A program made the position numbers and the translations under genes. Positions 29,745 to 39,400 of a stretch of 64,000 nucleotides of DNA are shown here, piece by piece. Source of the DNA: Bacteroides finegoldii DSM 17565 (GTDB lineage Bacteria; Bacteroidota; Bacteroidia; Bacteroidales; Bacteroidaceae). The stretch is taken from positions 141,611 to 205,610 of the forward strand of contig NZ_GG688326.1 of NCBI RefSeq assembly GCF_000156195.1. The letters run 5' to 3'. Each line of letters begins with the position of its first letter. Position 1 is the stretch's first letter. Below the pieces are notes generated by a model. That model made no database searches. It saw nothing but the letters and a program-made list of their open reading frames with translations, and was not told the DNA's origin.

Positions 29745-31904
29745 ATGGAAAATAATCCCGAACTGCAACTAGCGTGGCAGTTCATTGAAAATACAGGCAC
29801 GCATTTATTTCTTACGGGAAAGGCCGGAACCGGAAAAACTACATTTCTGAGAAGATTGAAGGAACAGAGTCCTAAACGTATGGTTATCTTGGCACCGACA
29901 GGTATTGCCGCTATCAATGCGGGAGGAGTTACCATTCATTCTTTTTTCCAGTTATCTTTTGCACCTTTTGTTCCGGAGACCACGTTCAACTCTTCCCAGA
30001 CACACTATCGTTTCAGTAAAGAAAAGCGGAATATCATTCGTAGCATGGACTTGCTGGTCATAGATGAGATCAGTATGGTGCGTGCTGATTTGTTGGATGC
30101 GATAGATTCGGCTCTGCGGAGATACCGGGATAGGGAAAAGCCTTTCGGTGGAGTCCAATTGCTGATGATTGGAGATTTGCAGCAGTTAGCCCCTGTGGTG
30201 AAAGAGAATGAATGGGAAATGTTGAAGAACTATTATGAAACCCCTTACTTCTTTGCCAGCCGTGCTTTGCGTGAGACGGTATATATGACAATTGAACTGA
30301 AAACAGTCTATCGTCAGAGTGATACCTTTTTTCTTTCCTTGTTGAATAAGATACGTGAGAATCAGGCGGACGATGAAGTATTGAATGAGTTGAACCGTCG
30401 GTATCAGCCGGGTTTTCGTCCTCGCAAGGAAGAAGGTTACATCCGTCTGACAACGCATAATTATCAGGCACAGAAGGTGAACGATAATGAATTGGCCTCT
30501 CTGCCCGGGCAGACTTATAGTTTTCGTGCAGAGATAGACGGAACTTTTCCGGAATATTTATATCCGGCAGACGAAGTTCTCACCATAAAAGCGGGGGCAC
30601 AGATTATGTTCCTTAAAAATGACCCCTCGTCGGAAAAGCGGTATTATAATGGCATGATTGGAGAAGTGGCAGCCGTTAATGATGCGGGGATGATTGTGCG
30701 GGGAAAAGATAATGGAGATGAATTTCAGTTATTGCCGGAAGAGTGGGGCAATTATAAATATGTGCTGAATGAAGAAACGAAGGAAATCACCGAAGAGATA
30801 GAAGGAACCTTCCGTCAGTATCCTATCCGGTTAGCTTGGGCTATTACGATACATAAGAGTCAGGGACTGACGTTTGAGCGTGCCATTATTGATGCGCGCA
30901 ATTCCTTTGCGCATGGGCAGACCTACGTAGCCTTAAGCCGTTGCAAAACTTTGGAAGGCATGGTGCTGGAATCCCCTCTGCGCAGAGAAGCTATCATCAG
31001 TGATAGTACTGTAGATGACTTCACCAAAGAAGTAGAAAGAAACAAACCGGGCAACCGGCAGTTACACGATATGCAGAAGGCCTATTTCTTTGATTTACTG
31101 AGTGATTTATTCAACTTTTATTCGCTCGACCAAGCTTATAAGCGGCTGCTTCGCCTGATAGATGAAGACCTCTATAAGCTTTATCCGAAACAACTTGCCG
31201 AGTATAAAGAATTGGCTCCTCATATCAAAGAAAAGATAGTGGAAGTGTCTCAACGTTTCCGCAATCAATATACCCGATTGATAAATGGGAGCGATGATTA
31301 TGCGGCGGACCAGGGATTGCAGGAGCGGGTTCGTTCCGGTGCAGGATACTTTCGTAAGGAACTCGAACCTGTACGCGCGTTGTTTGAAAAAACGAATATG
31401 CCCCTTGATAATAAAGAACTTAGGAAGCAGTTGAATGAACGCCTGCAAGCGTTGGACGATGCGTTGTGGATTAAGGAATCTTTATTGGAAGCGATGATGG
31501 GGCAACCCTTTACTGTTACGGGATATTTGAAGTTAAAAGCTAAAGTGACGTTAAGCCTTGAAGACGATTCTTCACCCAAAGCTCCGAAAGAGAAGAGAGA
31601 ACGGAAAGGACGTAAAGAACGTACACGTAGTTCTTCGAAAGCAAAGGTTGAGGTTCCTACAGATATTCTGTACCCGGAGCTTTATCGTACCTTGTCCGAA
31701 TGGAGAGCGGCAAAAGCACGCGAAGTAAGTCTCCCGGCTTATATCATAATGCAACAGAAAGCCCTGATGGGGATTGTAAACTTGTTGCCCGATACTCCGG
31801 AAGCTTTGGAGGCCATACCCTATTTCGGTGCGAAGGGAGTACAGAAATACGGGCTTGAAATTTTGGGGATTATTCGCGAATATCTGAAAAATGCTAAGAG
31901 TTAA
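29745..31904 (+). CDS. Pif1/RecD-like superfamily 1 DNA helicase with C-terminal HRDC-like domain
   Basis: A 719-residue protein from ATG 29745. Helicase motifs: Walker A GKAGTGKTTFLRRL (I), LAPTGIAAINAGGVTIHSFF (Ia), VIDEISMVRADLLD (II), IGDLQQLAPV (III), and near 390 AWAITIHKSQGLTF (V/VI region) followed by YVALSRCKTLEGM. The C-terminal 80 residues (ILYPELYRTLSEWRAAKARE, then LEAIPYFGAKGVQKYG) form an HRDC-like nucleic-acid-binding domain after a basic linker. It probably unwinds DNA 5' to 3' in repair or replication-fork handling. Upstream TTG starts overlap the terminator hairpin and are rejected. Confidence 0.88.
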   Translation: MENNPELQLAWQFIENTGTHLFLTGKAGTGKTTFLRRLKEQSPKRMVILAPTGIAAINAGGVTIHSFFQLSFAPFVPETTFNSSQTHYRFSKEKRNIIRSMDLLVIDEISMVRADLLDAIDSALRRYRDREKPFGGVQLLMIGDLQQLAPVVKENEWEMLKNYYETPYFFASRALRETVYMTIELKTVYRQSDTFFLSLLNKIRENQADDEVLNELNRRYQPGFRPRKEEGYIRLTTHNYQAQKVNDNELASLPGQTYSFRAEIDGTFPEYLYPADEVLTIKAGAQIMFLKNDPSSEKRYYNGMIGEVAAVNDAGMIVRGKDNGDEFQLLPEEWGNYKYVLNEETKEITEEIEGTFRQYPIRLAWAITIHKSQGLTFERAIIDARNSFAHGQTYVALSRCKTLEGMVLESPLRREAIISDSTVDDFTKEVERNKPGNRQLHDMQKAYFFDLLSDLFNFYSLDQAYKRLLRLIDEDLYKLYPKQLAEYKELAPHIKEKIVEVSQRFRNQYTRLINGSDDYAADQGLQERVRSGAGYFRKELEPVRALFEKTNMPLDNKELRKQLNERLQALDDALWIKESLLEAMMGQPFTVTGYLKLKAKVTLSLEDDSSPKAPKEKRERKGRKERTRSSSKAKVEVPTDILYPELYRTLSEWRAAKAREVSLPAYIIMQQKALMGIVNLLPDTPEALEAIPYFGAKGVQKYGLEILGIIREYLKNAKS

Positions 31905-31908
31905 GGAT

Positions 31909-32529
31909 TCAGAGATTACAGAAAAAAGAAACGAAGACCGGAACACTGATGTCAATCAGGATACCGTGTAGAATGGCGATAGGAATCATTTCTTTTCCTG
32001 AATATCTACTGATAGACGGTAACAGCACATCCATCGAATTGACTCCGGCTACAGAAATAGGCGCTAACTCCCCGAAATATTTCTTGATGATCGGAGTACC
32101 AATCAATGCTGTCATTTCACGGAAGATATTGGTTAGCAGGGCAATAGTGCCTAGTTCCGTTGCCAGTTGAAGTCCGATAGATGGTTCTTTAAACTGAGTG
32201 ATAAGAATGGAGGACAGTGAGTAATATGCAAAGCCGCTTCCTACTGCCATACAGTCGAATACACTCCATTGGTGTAGCAACAGGCTTGCCAGAGCCGAGA
32301 ACAATAGTGTGCCGATAATTGTTCCTAACGGAATCAATAGCATTTTGGGATGCAGATGTGAAACGATAGTTTTCAAATTCTTATTAGAGCCGATACTGAT
32401 TCCTACTTGCAACATTAATCCGTAAAGTATATACATGGAGACAGCATGTGTGTCGAACTCGAACTTATTAAAAAATCCCATGATACAACCTATGCAAAAG
32501 AATAATATAACAATCAGACTTCCTTTCAT
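31909..32529 (-). CDS. LysO-type lysine exporter, C-terminal component
   Basis: A 206-residue membrane protein with about six hydrophobic segments, matching the second domain of the LysO/YbjE (DUF340) lysine exporter: YGLMLQVGISIGSN, then AVGSGFAYYSLSSILI and SVAGVNSMDVLLPSIS. In E. coli these belong to a single protein of about 300 residues. Here the gene is translationally coupled (ATGA overlap) to a separate N-terminal component. The likely role is export of excess lysine or thialysine. It ends just 5 bases from the convergent helicase stop. Confidence 0.85.
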   Translation of the reverse strand: MKGSLIVILFFCIGCIMGFFNKFEFDTHAVSMYILYGLMLQVGISIGSNKNLKTIVSHLHPKMLLIPLGTIIGTLLFSALASLLLHQWSVFDCMAVGSGFAYYSLSSILITQFKEPSIGLQLATELGTIALLTNIFREMTALIGTPIIKKYFGELAPISVAGVNSMDVLLPSISRYSGKEMIPIAILHGILIDISVPVFVSFFCNL

Positions 32530-32804
32530 TGTTTACCTCCTTTCTTGAAAAACAGTTGTAATACTAAGCGGGCGGCAATCAGACTTCCCAATACACCGGA
32601 TGTGGAAAGGATGATAGCTTGCCATCCGAATTTTCCGAGATTGTTTACAATCAGACTGTTAGAACCAATAGATACTCCCAAGATAAAGAGTAACAAGAAT
32701 ATTGTAAGAGAAATTGTCTTTTCTGTCTTTTGCAGAATGCTCCAGTTACGCAATGCATAACCAATGCCGATTCCTAAGAACATAGTGGATATAATAGAGA
32801 ACAT
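32526..32804 (-). CDS. LysO-type lysine exporter, N-terminal component
   Basis: A 92-residue membrane protein with three hydrophobic segments and the DUF340 motif TIFLLLFILGVSIGSNSLIVNNL. I start it at ATG 32804 (MFSIISTMFLGIGIG); upstream in-frame codons are non-ATG. It overlaps the C-terminal component by four bases (ATGA). Both parts carry a copy of GxSIGSN, so together they form a whole exporter. This looks like a genuine two-gene arrangement rather than a broken gene, because the junction is a clean start/stop overlap. Confidence 0.83.
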   Translation of the reverse strand: MFSIISTMFLGIGIGYALRNWSILQKTEKTISLTIFLLLFILGVSIGSNSLIVNNLGKFGWQAIILSTSGVLGSLIAARLVLQLFFKKGGKQ

Positions 32805-32846
32805 ATTATGATATATTGGGGTGATTCGGTTATACGAATAATTCAA

Positions 32847-33156
32847 TTACACACTGAATACCTGTTTTCAAAAAGATAATATATCTTATTGAAAATCAAT
32901 TAGAAATACTACTTATAAATAAAAAGAATTTGATAAGCAGTTTCTGTAAAAAAGAATGGGTGAATTTAGATGAATCCGCTGAACCAATGTACATGTACGC
33001 AACTTGAATTGCAGAAAGAGGATATCCCTGCAGGAGTTGGAGAAATGTTATGTAATTGTAATATTGGGTTCATCGTTGGTTTTTCTATTTTGCTGCAAAG
33101 ATACAGCTTTATTGTATATTTTCCAAATAAATATGTAAAACGTAACGTACAGACAT
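32847..33156. other. AT-rich intergenic stretch with no gene seen
   Basis: About 310 bases between the LysO start and the small-RNA terminator. Frames on both strands are short and atypical. I see no convincing coding signal or hairpin. Confidence 0.5.
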
Positions 33157-33217
33157 AAAAAAAGGAGCAACGCCTTGCTCCAACCTTTGTTAACCTTAAA
33201 TCTAATACTATGAAAAA
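33157..33217 (-). ncRNA. Probable short non-coding RNA (about 60 nt) with its own promoter and terminator
   Basis: The minus strand has a textbook Bacteroides promoter, TTTG (33255-33252), 19 bases, TACCTTTGC (33232-33224). About 45 bases downstream comes a strong intrinsic terminator: the stem GGAGCAA/TTGCTCC with loop GGCG (33181-33164) followed by seven Ts. The RNA between them contains AGTATTAGATTTAAGG and TTAACAAAGG and has no reading frame longer than four codons. I recall this leader sequence recurring in Bacteroides intergenic regions, and a paralogous small-RNA family (FopS) has been reported in the genus. Whether this is a member is not shown here. Confidence 0.7.
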
Positions 33218-33223
33218 CACATT

Positions 33224-33255
33224 GCAAAGGTACGGACTTTTGTGATATCTGCAAA
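33224..33255 (-). promoter_or_regulatory. Promoter of the probable small RNA
   Basis: TTTG at 33255-33252, a 19-base spacer, then TACCTTTGC at 33232-33224 on the minus strand. It is one of the two best -33/-7 pairs in the window. Confidence 0.75.
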
Positions 33256-33374
33256 TAATCCAAGGGAAAAAGTATGTTTCATAACATAGATTAAGATTTT
33301 GATATTCCAATGTCCCTTTTATTAAACACTTTTTTAGTTAGAAATTCTAATATCACCGGGCAAATATCCGGTAA

Positions 33375-33911
33375 TTAGTAGGGGACATTGCGCCCCTGTT
33401 GCACTTCAATTCGTATTCCGAAATTACCATTGGCTGATTTTAGTTCGAATGCTCCCCGAAAATTATTCTTTTCCCAAGGCATAGCGCTTCGATTGGGAAC
33501 CCTCCATCCGTCTTTATCATAATCTCCGTATGTATTGATTTGCATTCCGTTTTTCAGTTTGAAAGATCCCATCTGCATAAACTGCGGTGAAGAGTAAAAT
33601 CCCCAATTGTATCCGTGTCCGAAGCCGGAATATGAAGGAGAGAAGGTGTCTGTGAATCCTTGAGAATAGATAGCATCCGTATTCATGCGGAATAGCTGAT
33701 TATAGTCCTTGGTTACATTCGGTATACTCAGATCTGTTTTGGGAAGTTGGGGGGCAGTGATATTCATTATCCCCATATCCAGCAAGAAACCGCCGAACTC
33801 TTTTACATTAGCTGACGGGGCGCGGCGGATACTGTCGGAAGGTATTTCCGATTGTGCGGATACGATTCCGGCAGATAATATCAGCGAAAGAAATAGAATC
33901 AGTTTTTTCAT
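33375..33911 (-). CDS. Hypothetical exported protein
   Basis: A 178-residue protein starting MKKLILFLSLILSAGIVSAQ, a clear signal peptide cleaved near residue 20. The mature part is rich in Gly, Tyr, Phe and Asn (YSGFGHGYNWGFYSSPQF) and ends in alternating strands (FELKSANGNFGIRIEVQ). I do not recognise a family; a small periplasmic or outer-membrane protein is likely. ATG 33911 is chosen because a TATCTTTGT promoter element (33941-33933) lies directly upstream; the longer frame to 33998 would cross the promoter and repeat. Confidence 0.75.
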   Translation of the reverse strand: MKKLILFLSLILSAGIVSAQSEIPSDSIRRAPSANVKEFGGFLLDMGIMNITAPQLPKTDLSIPNVTKDYNQLFRMNTDAIYSQGFTDTFSPSYSGFGHGYNWGFYSSPQFMQMGSFKLKNGMQINTYGDYDKDGWRVPNRSAMPWEKNNFRGAFELKSANGNFGIRIEVQQGRNVPY

Positions 33912-33932
33912 CTTTGTACAGGTTAATTCATC

Positions 33933-33941
33933 ACAAAGATA
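33933..33941 (-). promoter_or_regulatory. Bacteroides -7 promoter element for the exported protein
   Basis: TATCTTTGT on the minus strand, 21 bases before ATG 33911. This implies a very short leader. Confidence 0.5.
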
Positions 33942-33970
33942 TGAAATTTCAGTCTGACTATCTATGAAAC

Positions 33971-34050
33971 AAGCGCAGATTAACGCAGATTTACGCAAAG
34001 ATTAAATATTATCTGCGATAATTTGCGTTCATCTGTGTTCATCTGCGCTT
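33971..34050. repeat. Interrupted palindrome with 10-bp periodic CGCAGATtaa units
   Basis: The left arm 33971-33998 (AAGCGCAGAT, TAACGCAGAT, TTACGCAA) is an inverted copy of the right arm 34022-34050 (TTTGCGTTC, ATCTGTGTTC, ATCTGCGCTT). The unit repeats every ten bases in each arm. It lies between two same-strand genes, downstream of the exported-protein promoter region and after the aspartate decarboxylase start-to-stop unit. Same class as the repeat at 12.5 kb. Confidence 0.75.
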
Positions 34051-34064
34051 TAGGAATTATCTGT

Positions 34065-35699
34065 TTATGACTGCCATACTTTGGCATACTCGTCCAGCAC
34101 CCGTTTGATACTTTTCCCGATTTTCGCATAATCGGCCTCATTCAGATTGGCAAGCGATACACGGACACTCCATTTGGGGCCGGCAAAGCCACCGCCGTTC
34201 AGCAATACGAGTGAAGTCTCATTGGCGAGACGGAACACCACATCCAGCGGATTATATGTCTTTTGCAGATAAGCGACGAAATCATCCCCATAAAATTTCT
34301 TCGCCCACACCAGCATATCGATTTCCGAATAATAACCGGCGCGCAGCGGATCCTCCACCAGTGTAAATCCGGTATTGTCCCATAATGCGTGCAAACGGCG
34401 ATGGATGATATCCTGCATCTTGATCTTATAGCGGTCCTCTTTATCCAGAAGAGCGAAAAGAGAAAACAAGCTCATCTGCATTTGCTGAGGGAGAGAGAGC
34501 CCTGCCGTATGATTCAAAGCGATCTGGCGGCTGTCAGCTACCATACGGTCGATAAACTTCATCTTCTCCGGATGCAGGTCAAGGCTCGAATAACGTTTGT
34601 TCAATATTTCTTTCTGCTCCTCCGACAGGCGGGCAATCATTTTGTCGTAGATATTGTCTTCGTGTAAGGCGATCACTGCATTTCTCCATCCCGTAGCTCC
34701 GAAATATTTGGAGAAAGAATAGACGCAAAGCGTATTATGTGGCAATTCAGCCATCAATGAACGGAAGTGAGGGATAAATGTCCCGTACACGTCATCCGTA
34801 ATAATCATCAGATTCGGATTGTCATTCTTTACAATGTTGACAATGCGTGCCGCAGTCTCAGCGCTCAGTGCGTAGCTGGGCGGGTTACTCGGATTGGTGA
34901 TGAATAAAGCCTTGATTTTCGGGTTCCTTAACTTGTCGATATCCTCATCCTTGTATTGCCAGGTGTGCAGCCCGTCAGCCGTCATCTGGTCAGCGGAAAT
35001 TTCAGTGACCTCAAATTGGTAACGTCGTAATTGCGGAATCTCAATATAAGGAGTAAACACCGGAATCATCAATGCAATGGCGTCCCCCTGGTTCAATAGG
35101 AAATTCTCTTGCAGTGAATCGAACAGATAACACATGGCTGCCGTTCCCCCTTCAGTGGCGAACAGGTCGAAAGTTCCTTTCGGCGGACGGCGGTCGCACA
35201 TCTCCTGCGCCAGATAATCCTGTACGATTAGTTCCGTAAAATGCAGAATACGGTCGGGCACGGGATATTGGTCACCGATTACAGCTTCCGCCCATTCATG
35301 AACGAGCGTGTCCGGGTCGGCTGCGTGCTCCATCAACATATAGTTATATCCCTTTTTCAGCAAGTCGGCTCCCGGTGTCTTTTCGTTATCTTTCAAGAAA
35401 GCCTCGAAACGTGCGGCTATTCCTGTTTTCTGCGGGATACCCGCTATCCCTTCTTCCGACGAGAATACACGGCGGCATTCGCAAAGGCCGAATTGTCCTA
35501 ACAGGAAAAACGCCTCACGGGGTTCGGTAGCAATCCAGTTCGGATTTCCTCTACCGGCATTTAGCATGGTGTGCGCTATTTTCTTGATACTTTCATCCGC
35601 CATTTCGATAAGCTTGTTTTTAAGTTCGAAAGGGCTGATGGTTTCCATCTTTTTAGCATAGCTTTTAGTGATAGCCGGGCTATTGTCTTTTTTCTCCAT
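34065..35699 (-). CDS. asD: Aspartate 4-decarboxylase (bifunctional aspartate aminotransferase / L-aspartate beta-decarboxylase)
   Basis: A 544-residue PLP enzyme, longer than ordinary aspartate aminotransferases (about 400), as expected for Asd. The PLP lysine is in YSFSKYFGATGWR. NPSNPPSYALS and the Asp/Tyr of ITDDVYGTF are the usual fold-type I cofactor contacts, and SVRVSL holds the carboxylate-binding Arg. It converts aspartate to alanine and CO2. The AspT-type exchanger gene lies 61 bases upstream on the same strand, so the two form an aspartate-in/alanine-out module that can generate proton motive force. The symbol asD is used as for Tetragenococcus; the activity is inferred. Confidence 0.9.
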   Translation of the reverse strand: MEKKDNSPAITKSYAKKMETISPFELKNKLIEMADESIKKIAHTMLNAGRGNPNWIATEPREAFFLLGQFGLCECRRVFSSEEGIAGIPQKTGIAARFEAFLKDNEKTPGADLLKKGYNYMLMEHAADPDTLVHEWAEAVIGDQYPVPDRILHFTELIVQDYLAQEMCDRRPPKGTFDLFATEGGTAAMCYLFDSLQENFLLNQGDAIALMIPVFTPYIEIPQLRRYQFEVTEISADQMTADGLHTWQYKDEDIDKLRNPKIKALFITNPSNPPSYALSAETAARIVNIVKNDNPNLMIITDDVYGTFIPHFRSLMAELPHNTLCVYSFSKYFGATGWRNAVIALHEDNIYDKMIARLSEEQKEILNKRYSSLDLHPEKMKFIDRMVADSRQIALNHTAGLSLPQQMQMSLFSLFALLDKEDRYKIKMQDIIHRRLHALWDNTGFTLVEDPLRAGYYSEIDMLVWAKKFYGDDFVAYLQKTYNPLDVVFRLANETSLVLLNGGGFAGPKWSVRVSLANLNEADYAKIGKSIKRVLDEYAKVWQS

Positions 35700-35760
35700 A
35701 ATGAAATTTATATTTGTTAGAATAGTAAATAATTTGTCTGAAACAGTAAGTACTGCCGGT

Positions 35761-37455
35761 TTACATCAGCAGTACGATGACCACTCCCCAGATAATCAGC
35801 AGCGTATTGCCTACGGCATACGTCACGGTATATCCCAAAGCCGGAGTATCGCTTTCCACTGCATCCTGAATGGCTCCCAGTGCAGCGGTTGTCGTTCGTG
35901 CTCCCGCCGTGCAACCCAAGGATAGGGCAGGGTGGAACTTGAACAGATATTTTGCCATCAGTAATCCGCTGACCAATGGAATAGCCGTAGCCAGTGCACC
36001 GACAATAAACAGGCTGAAACCTACATCCTTGAATCCGGCTACAAAGCTGGGACCGGCGGCAATGCCCACCACTGCGATAAACATATTCAGTCCTACGTTA
36101 TTCAATACCCATAGCGAAGGTTCGGGGATACCGCCGAAAGTAGGGTGTTTACTGCGCAGCCAGCCGAATACAAGCCCTGCGATTAATGCGCCTCCACTGG
36201 TGGATAGACTGATGGGGATACCTCCCAGATGAATGGAAAGAGCCCCGATAAGGCCACCGACCAAGATTCCCAGTCCTACGAAAATCATGTCAGTCTGATT
36301 GGTCGGCCGGTCTACATATCCCATTTGTTTGGCGGCGGCTTCCACTTCGTGCTTCATGCCCGTAAGTTCGAGGATATCTCCCGAATCGACTACGGTCTGA
36401 GCGAGCACCGGCACGTTGATACCTGCACGCTTGATACTACGGATGCTGACACCGTGCATGAACTTCTGTGATCTGATCGTTGCGACTTTCTCTCCTGCGA
36501 AAGTGCGGTGAGTAACCATTACCGGGAGAGTCTCCGCCGGGAAATCGAGCAATTGGGCGTCAATCACTTCCGGACCGATCCAATCTTCTTCACCAATCAC
36601 AAATTCACGTCGCCCGCTTAGAACGACTTCATCCTCCGGTTGGAGAATCAGATCCGGACTGACCTCTTTTACAATTCCCCGTTGGCGGACCCGCTCTACA
36701 AACAGCCGTTTATCTTTTTCCGCCAGATACGTTTCCAGCTCGCTTACCTTTTTTCCTTTTCCAAACCATTCGTTGGTAATTTTATAAGCGCGGAATACAA
36801 CCGGGCGGAGTGCGGGTGAGAATCCCGGTTCGTCTACTTCCGATGTTCCCATTTGCACTTCCAATGCCTTGCAGTCTGCTTTCACCTTATCCAGCCCTCC
36901 TAATATTTTCGGCCCGAGAGAAGCCAGAAGCCAGGCCGATCCCGCCGTACCGAAGATATAAGTCACGGCGTATGCTACCGGAATGGCATTGATATACGTA
37001 GCTTTCTGTGCCTCGCTGATACCCAACTGATTAATGGTATCACTCGCCACACCGATAACGGCTGAGATAGTTTGTGATCCTGCCAGTAATCCGGCGGCTT
37101 CTCCTACGTGATATCCCATGATTTTGGCAAGTATCCACGGGGCTACCAGGCTGACGATACACATCAATACGGCGAATCCTACCTGTGGCAAACCGTCTTT
37201 TTTCAATCCCCGAAAGAACTGCGGCCCTACCTTATAGCCAACGGCGAATAAAAATAACAGAAAAAATACGGCCTTCATCGGACCGTCTACGGTGATGTTC
37301 AGTTGTCCTACCAATACTCCGACTAGCAGAACACTGGTCACTGTACCTAGAGAGAACTTCCCTATTTTGAGTCTGCCCAACCAGAATCCCGCGAAAAGCG
37401 TGAGAAAGATAGCAAGCTCAGGGTGTACCCTTAGTTGATTAATAATCCATTCCAT
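35761..37455 (-). CDS. aspT: Aspartate:alanine antiporter (AspT/YidE family)
   Basis: A 564-residue membrane protein with about ten hydrophobic segments, split into an N-terminal half (1-185) and a C-terminal half (about 375-564) with two central TrkA-C/RCK_C-like soluble domains (about 215-370). The membrane halves share the duplicated motif, e.g. [19 protein letters not shown] and [19 protein letters not shown], typical of the AAEX family. Exchange of Asp(1-) for Ala(0) is electrogenic, and the downstream decarboxylase consumes a proton. It is the first gene of the pair. The gap to fhs is a divergent promoter region. Confidence 0.88.
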   Translation of the reverse strand: MEWIINQLRVHPELAIFLTLFAGFWLGRLKIGKFSLGTVTSVLLVGVLVGQLNITVDGPMKAVFFLLFLFAVGYKVGPQFFRGLKKDGLPQVGFAVLMCIVSLVAPWILAKIMGYHVGEAAGLLAGSQTISAVIGVASDTINQLGISEAQKATYINAIPVAYAVTYIFGTAGSAWLLASLGPKILGGLDKVKADCKALEVQMGTSEVDEPGFSPALRPVVFRAYKITNEWFGKGKKVSELETYLAEKDKRLFVERVRQRGIVKEVSPDLILQPEDEVVLSGRREFVIGEEDWIGPEVIDAQLLDFPAETLPVMVTHRTFAGEKVATIRSQKFMHGVSIRSIKRAGINVPVLAQTVVDSGDILELTGMKHEVEAAAKQMGYVDRPTNQTDMIFVGLGILVGGLIGALSIHLGGIPISLSTSGGALIAGLVFGWLRSKHPTFGGIPEPSLWVLNNVGLNMFIAVVGIAAGPSFVAGFKDVGFSLFIVGALATAIPLVSGLLMAKYLFKFHPALSLGCTAGARTTTAALGAIQDAVESDTPALGYTVTYAVGNTLLIIWGVVIVLLM

Positions 37456-37510
37456 AATTAAGTTGTTGTTTAGGTTATGTTACATACAACAGTTATTATG
37501 CGGAAAGAGT

Positions 37511-37541
37511 TTTGCAGCTTTACATAGATTTGTTACTTTTG
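37511..37541 (+). promoter_or_regulatory. Promoter of fhs
   Basis: TTTG (37511-37514), exactly 19 bases, then TACTTTTG (37534-37541), 31 bases before the fhs ATG. It is a complete -33/-7 pair. Confidence 0.75.
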
Positions 37542-37571
37542 CATTTTCAACTAAAACTAATCATATTCTGT

Positions 37572-39239
37572 ATGAAATCAGACATAGAAATAGCTCGCAG
37601 CATTGAGCTGAAGAAAGTGAAGCAGGTTGCCGAAAGTATCGGAATCCCTCGTGATGAAGTGGAAAATTACGGTCGCTACATTGCAAAGATACCCGAACAG
37701 TTGATTGATGAAGAGAAGGTAAAGAAAAGCAATCTTATACTGGTCACTGCCATTACAGCTACAAAAGCGGGTATCGGCAAAACTACCGTGTCTATCGGTC
37801 TTGCATTGGGACTTAATAAAATAGGGAAGAAGGCGATTGTCGCCCTGCGTGAGCCGTCTCTCGGTCCGTGCTTCGGAATGAAAGGGGGAGCTGCCGGAGG
37901 AGGATATGCCCAAGTGCTCCCGATGGATAAGATCAATCTTCATTTTACCGGAGACTTTCATGCCATCACTTCGGCTCATAACATGATTTCTGCTTTGTTG
38001 GATAACTACCTCTATCAGAATCAGGCAAAAGGTTTCGGGCTCAAAGAAATACTCTGGCGTCGGGTGTTGGACGTGAACGACCGTTCGTTGCGCAGCATTG
38101 TCGTGGGGCTCGGTCCGAAGTCAAACGGTATCACCCAAGAGTCCGGGTTTGATATTACACCGGCTTCGGAGATTATGGCTATTCTGTGTCTTGCTCAAGA
38201 TGTGAATGATTTGCGTCGCCGTATCGAAAATATCCTGCTCGGGTTCACTTATGATGACCAGCCTTTTACAGTCAAAGACTTGGGAGTGGCGGGTGCTATT
38301 ACCGTATTACTGAAAGATGCCATCCATCCTAACCTGGTGCAGACAACCGAAGGAACTGCCGCTTTTGTGCATGGCGGTCCGTTTGCGAATATCGCTCATG
38401 GTTGCAACTCCATTCTGGCCACCAAATTGGCGATGACTTTCGGTGACTATGTGATTACAGAAGCAGGATTCGGTGCCGATCTTGGTGCGGAGAAGTTCTA
38501 CAATATCAAGTGTCGAAAGAGCGGACTCCAGCCGCGTCTCACTGTTATTGTCGCTACGGCGCAAGGATTGAAGATGCACGGAGGTGTCAGTCTTGACCGT
38601 ATCAAGGAACCGAATATGGATGGGCTGAAAGAAGGCTTGCGCAATTTGGATAAACATGTACGCAATCTTCGCTCGTTCGGTCAGACGGTTGTCGTAGCTT
38701 TCAATAAGTTCGCATCCGACACGGAAGAAGAGATGGAACTGCTGCGTGAGCACTGTGAACAGTTAGGAGTGGGCTTTGCCATCAACAATGCGTTCAGTGA
38801 AGGAGGAGAGGGAGCAGTGGATATGGCGCGTCTGGTGGTGGATATGATTGAAAACAATCCTTCCGAGCCATTGACTTTTACGTATAAGGAGGAAGACAGT
38901 ATACAGCAGAAGATCGAAAAAGTGGCTACCCATATTTATGGGGCCAGTGTGATCACGTACAGCAGTATCGCACGCAACCGTATCAAACTGATTGAGAAGA
39001 TGGGAATCACTCATTATCCGGTTTGTATTGCAAAGACTCAGTATTCGTTCTCCGCCGATCCGAAAATATACGGTGCGGTGAATAACTTCGAGTTCCACAT
39101 CAAAGATATAGTTATCAATAACGGAGCTGAAATGATTGTAGCCATTGCCGGAGAAATCCTTCGTATGCCGGGACTGCCCAAAGAACCGCAGGCATTGCAT
39201 ATTGATATTGTCGATGGAGAAATAGAAGGACTTAGTTAG
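37572..39239 (+). CDS. fhs: Formate-tetrahydrofolate ligase
   Basis: A 555-residue enzyme making 10-formyl-THF from formate, THF and ATP. The P-loop is [20 protein letters not shown] near residue 52. [37 protein letters not shown] and the end [20 protein letters not shown] are family signatures. I start at ATG 37572 because the longer frame's TTG start lies within the promoter. With glyA and purT it links formate, serine/glycine and purine synthesis. Confidence 0.96.
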   Translation: MKSDIEIARSIELKKVKQVAESIGIPRDEVENYGRYIAKIPEQLIDEEKVKKSNLILVTAITATKAGIGKTTVSIGLALGLNKIGKKAIVALREPSLGPCFGMKGGAAGGGYAQVLPMDKINLHFTGDFHAITSAHNMISALLDNYLYQNQAKGFGLKEILWRRVLDVNDRSLRSIVVGLGPKSNGITQESGFDITPASEIMAILCLAQDVNDLRRRIENILLGFTYDDQPFTVKDLGVAGAITVLLKDAIHPNLVQTTEGTAAFVHGGPFANIAHGCNSILATKLAMTFGDYVITEAGFGADLGAEKFYNIKCRKSGLQPRLTVIVATAQGLKMHGGVSLDRIKEPNMDGLKEGLRNLDKHVRNLRSFGQTVVVAFNKFASDTEEEMELLREHCEQLGVGFAINNAFSEGGEGAVDMARLVVDMIENNPSEPLTFTYKEEDSIQQKIEKVATHIYGASVITYSSIARNRIKLIEKMGITHYPVCIAKTQYSFSADPKIYGAVNNFEFHIKDIVINNGAEMIVAIAGEILRMPGLPKEPQALHIDIVDGEIEGLS

Positions 39240-39336
39240 TGTGAAAGTACGGAAAGACGGGGATGATTGTATATAGAGGGGGAGAAAAGAAAAACAAATT
39301 TGGGTGTGGATGGTTCGGAGAAGAACGTCAATAAAT

Positions 39337-39373
39337 AAAAAAAGAGTTTGCCCTTTCATAAAGGACAAACTCT
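39337..39373. terminator. Hairpin terminator between fhs and glyA
   Basis: AGAGTTTG-C-CCTTT (39343-39356) pairs with AAAGG-A-CAAACTCT (39360-39373) with one mismatch and a three-base loop. An A run on the left gives a T run on the minus strand, so it mainly serves glyA and possibly also fhs. Confidence 0.8.
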
Positions 39374-39400
39374 GAATATTATATTATGAAAAGTTCTGAT

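Noticed and set aside
32966..33310. 114-codon minus-strand frame across the small-RNA region
   Set aside because: It runs through the small RNA's promoter and terminator and has no protein-like features.
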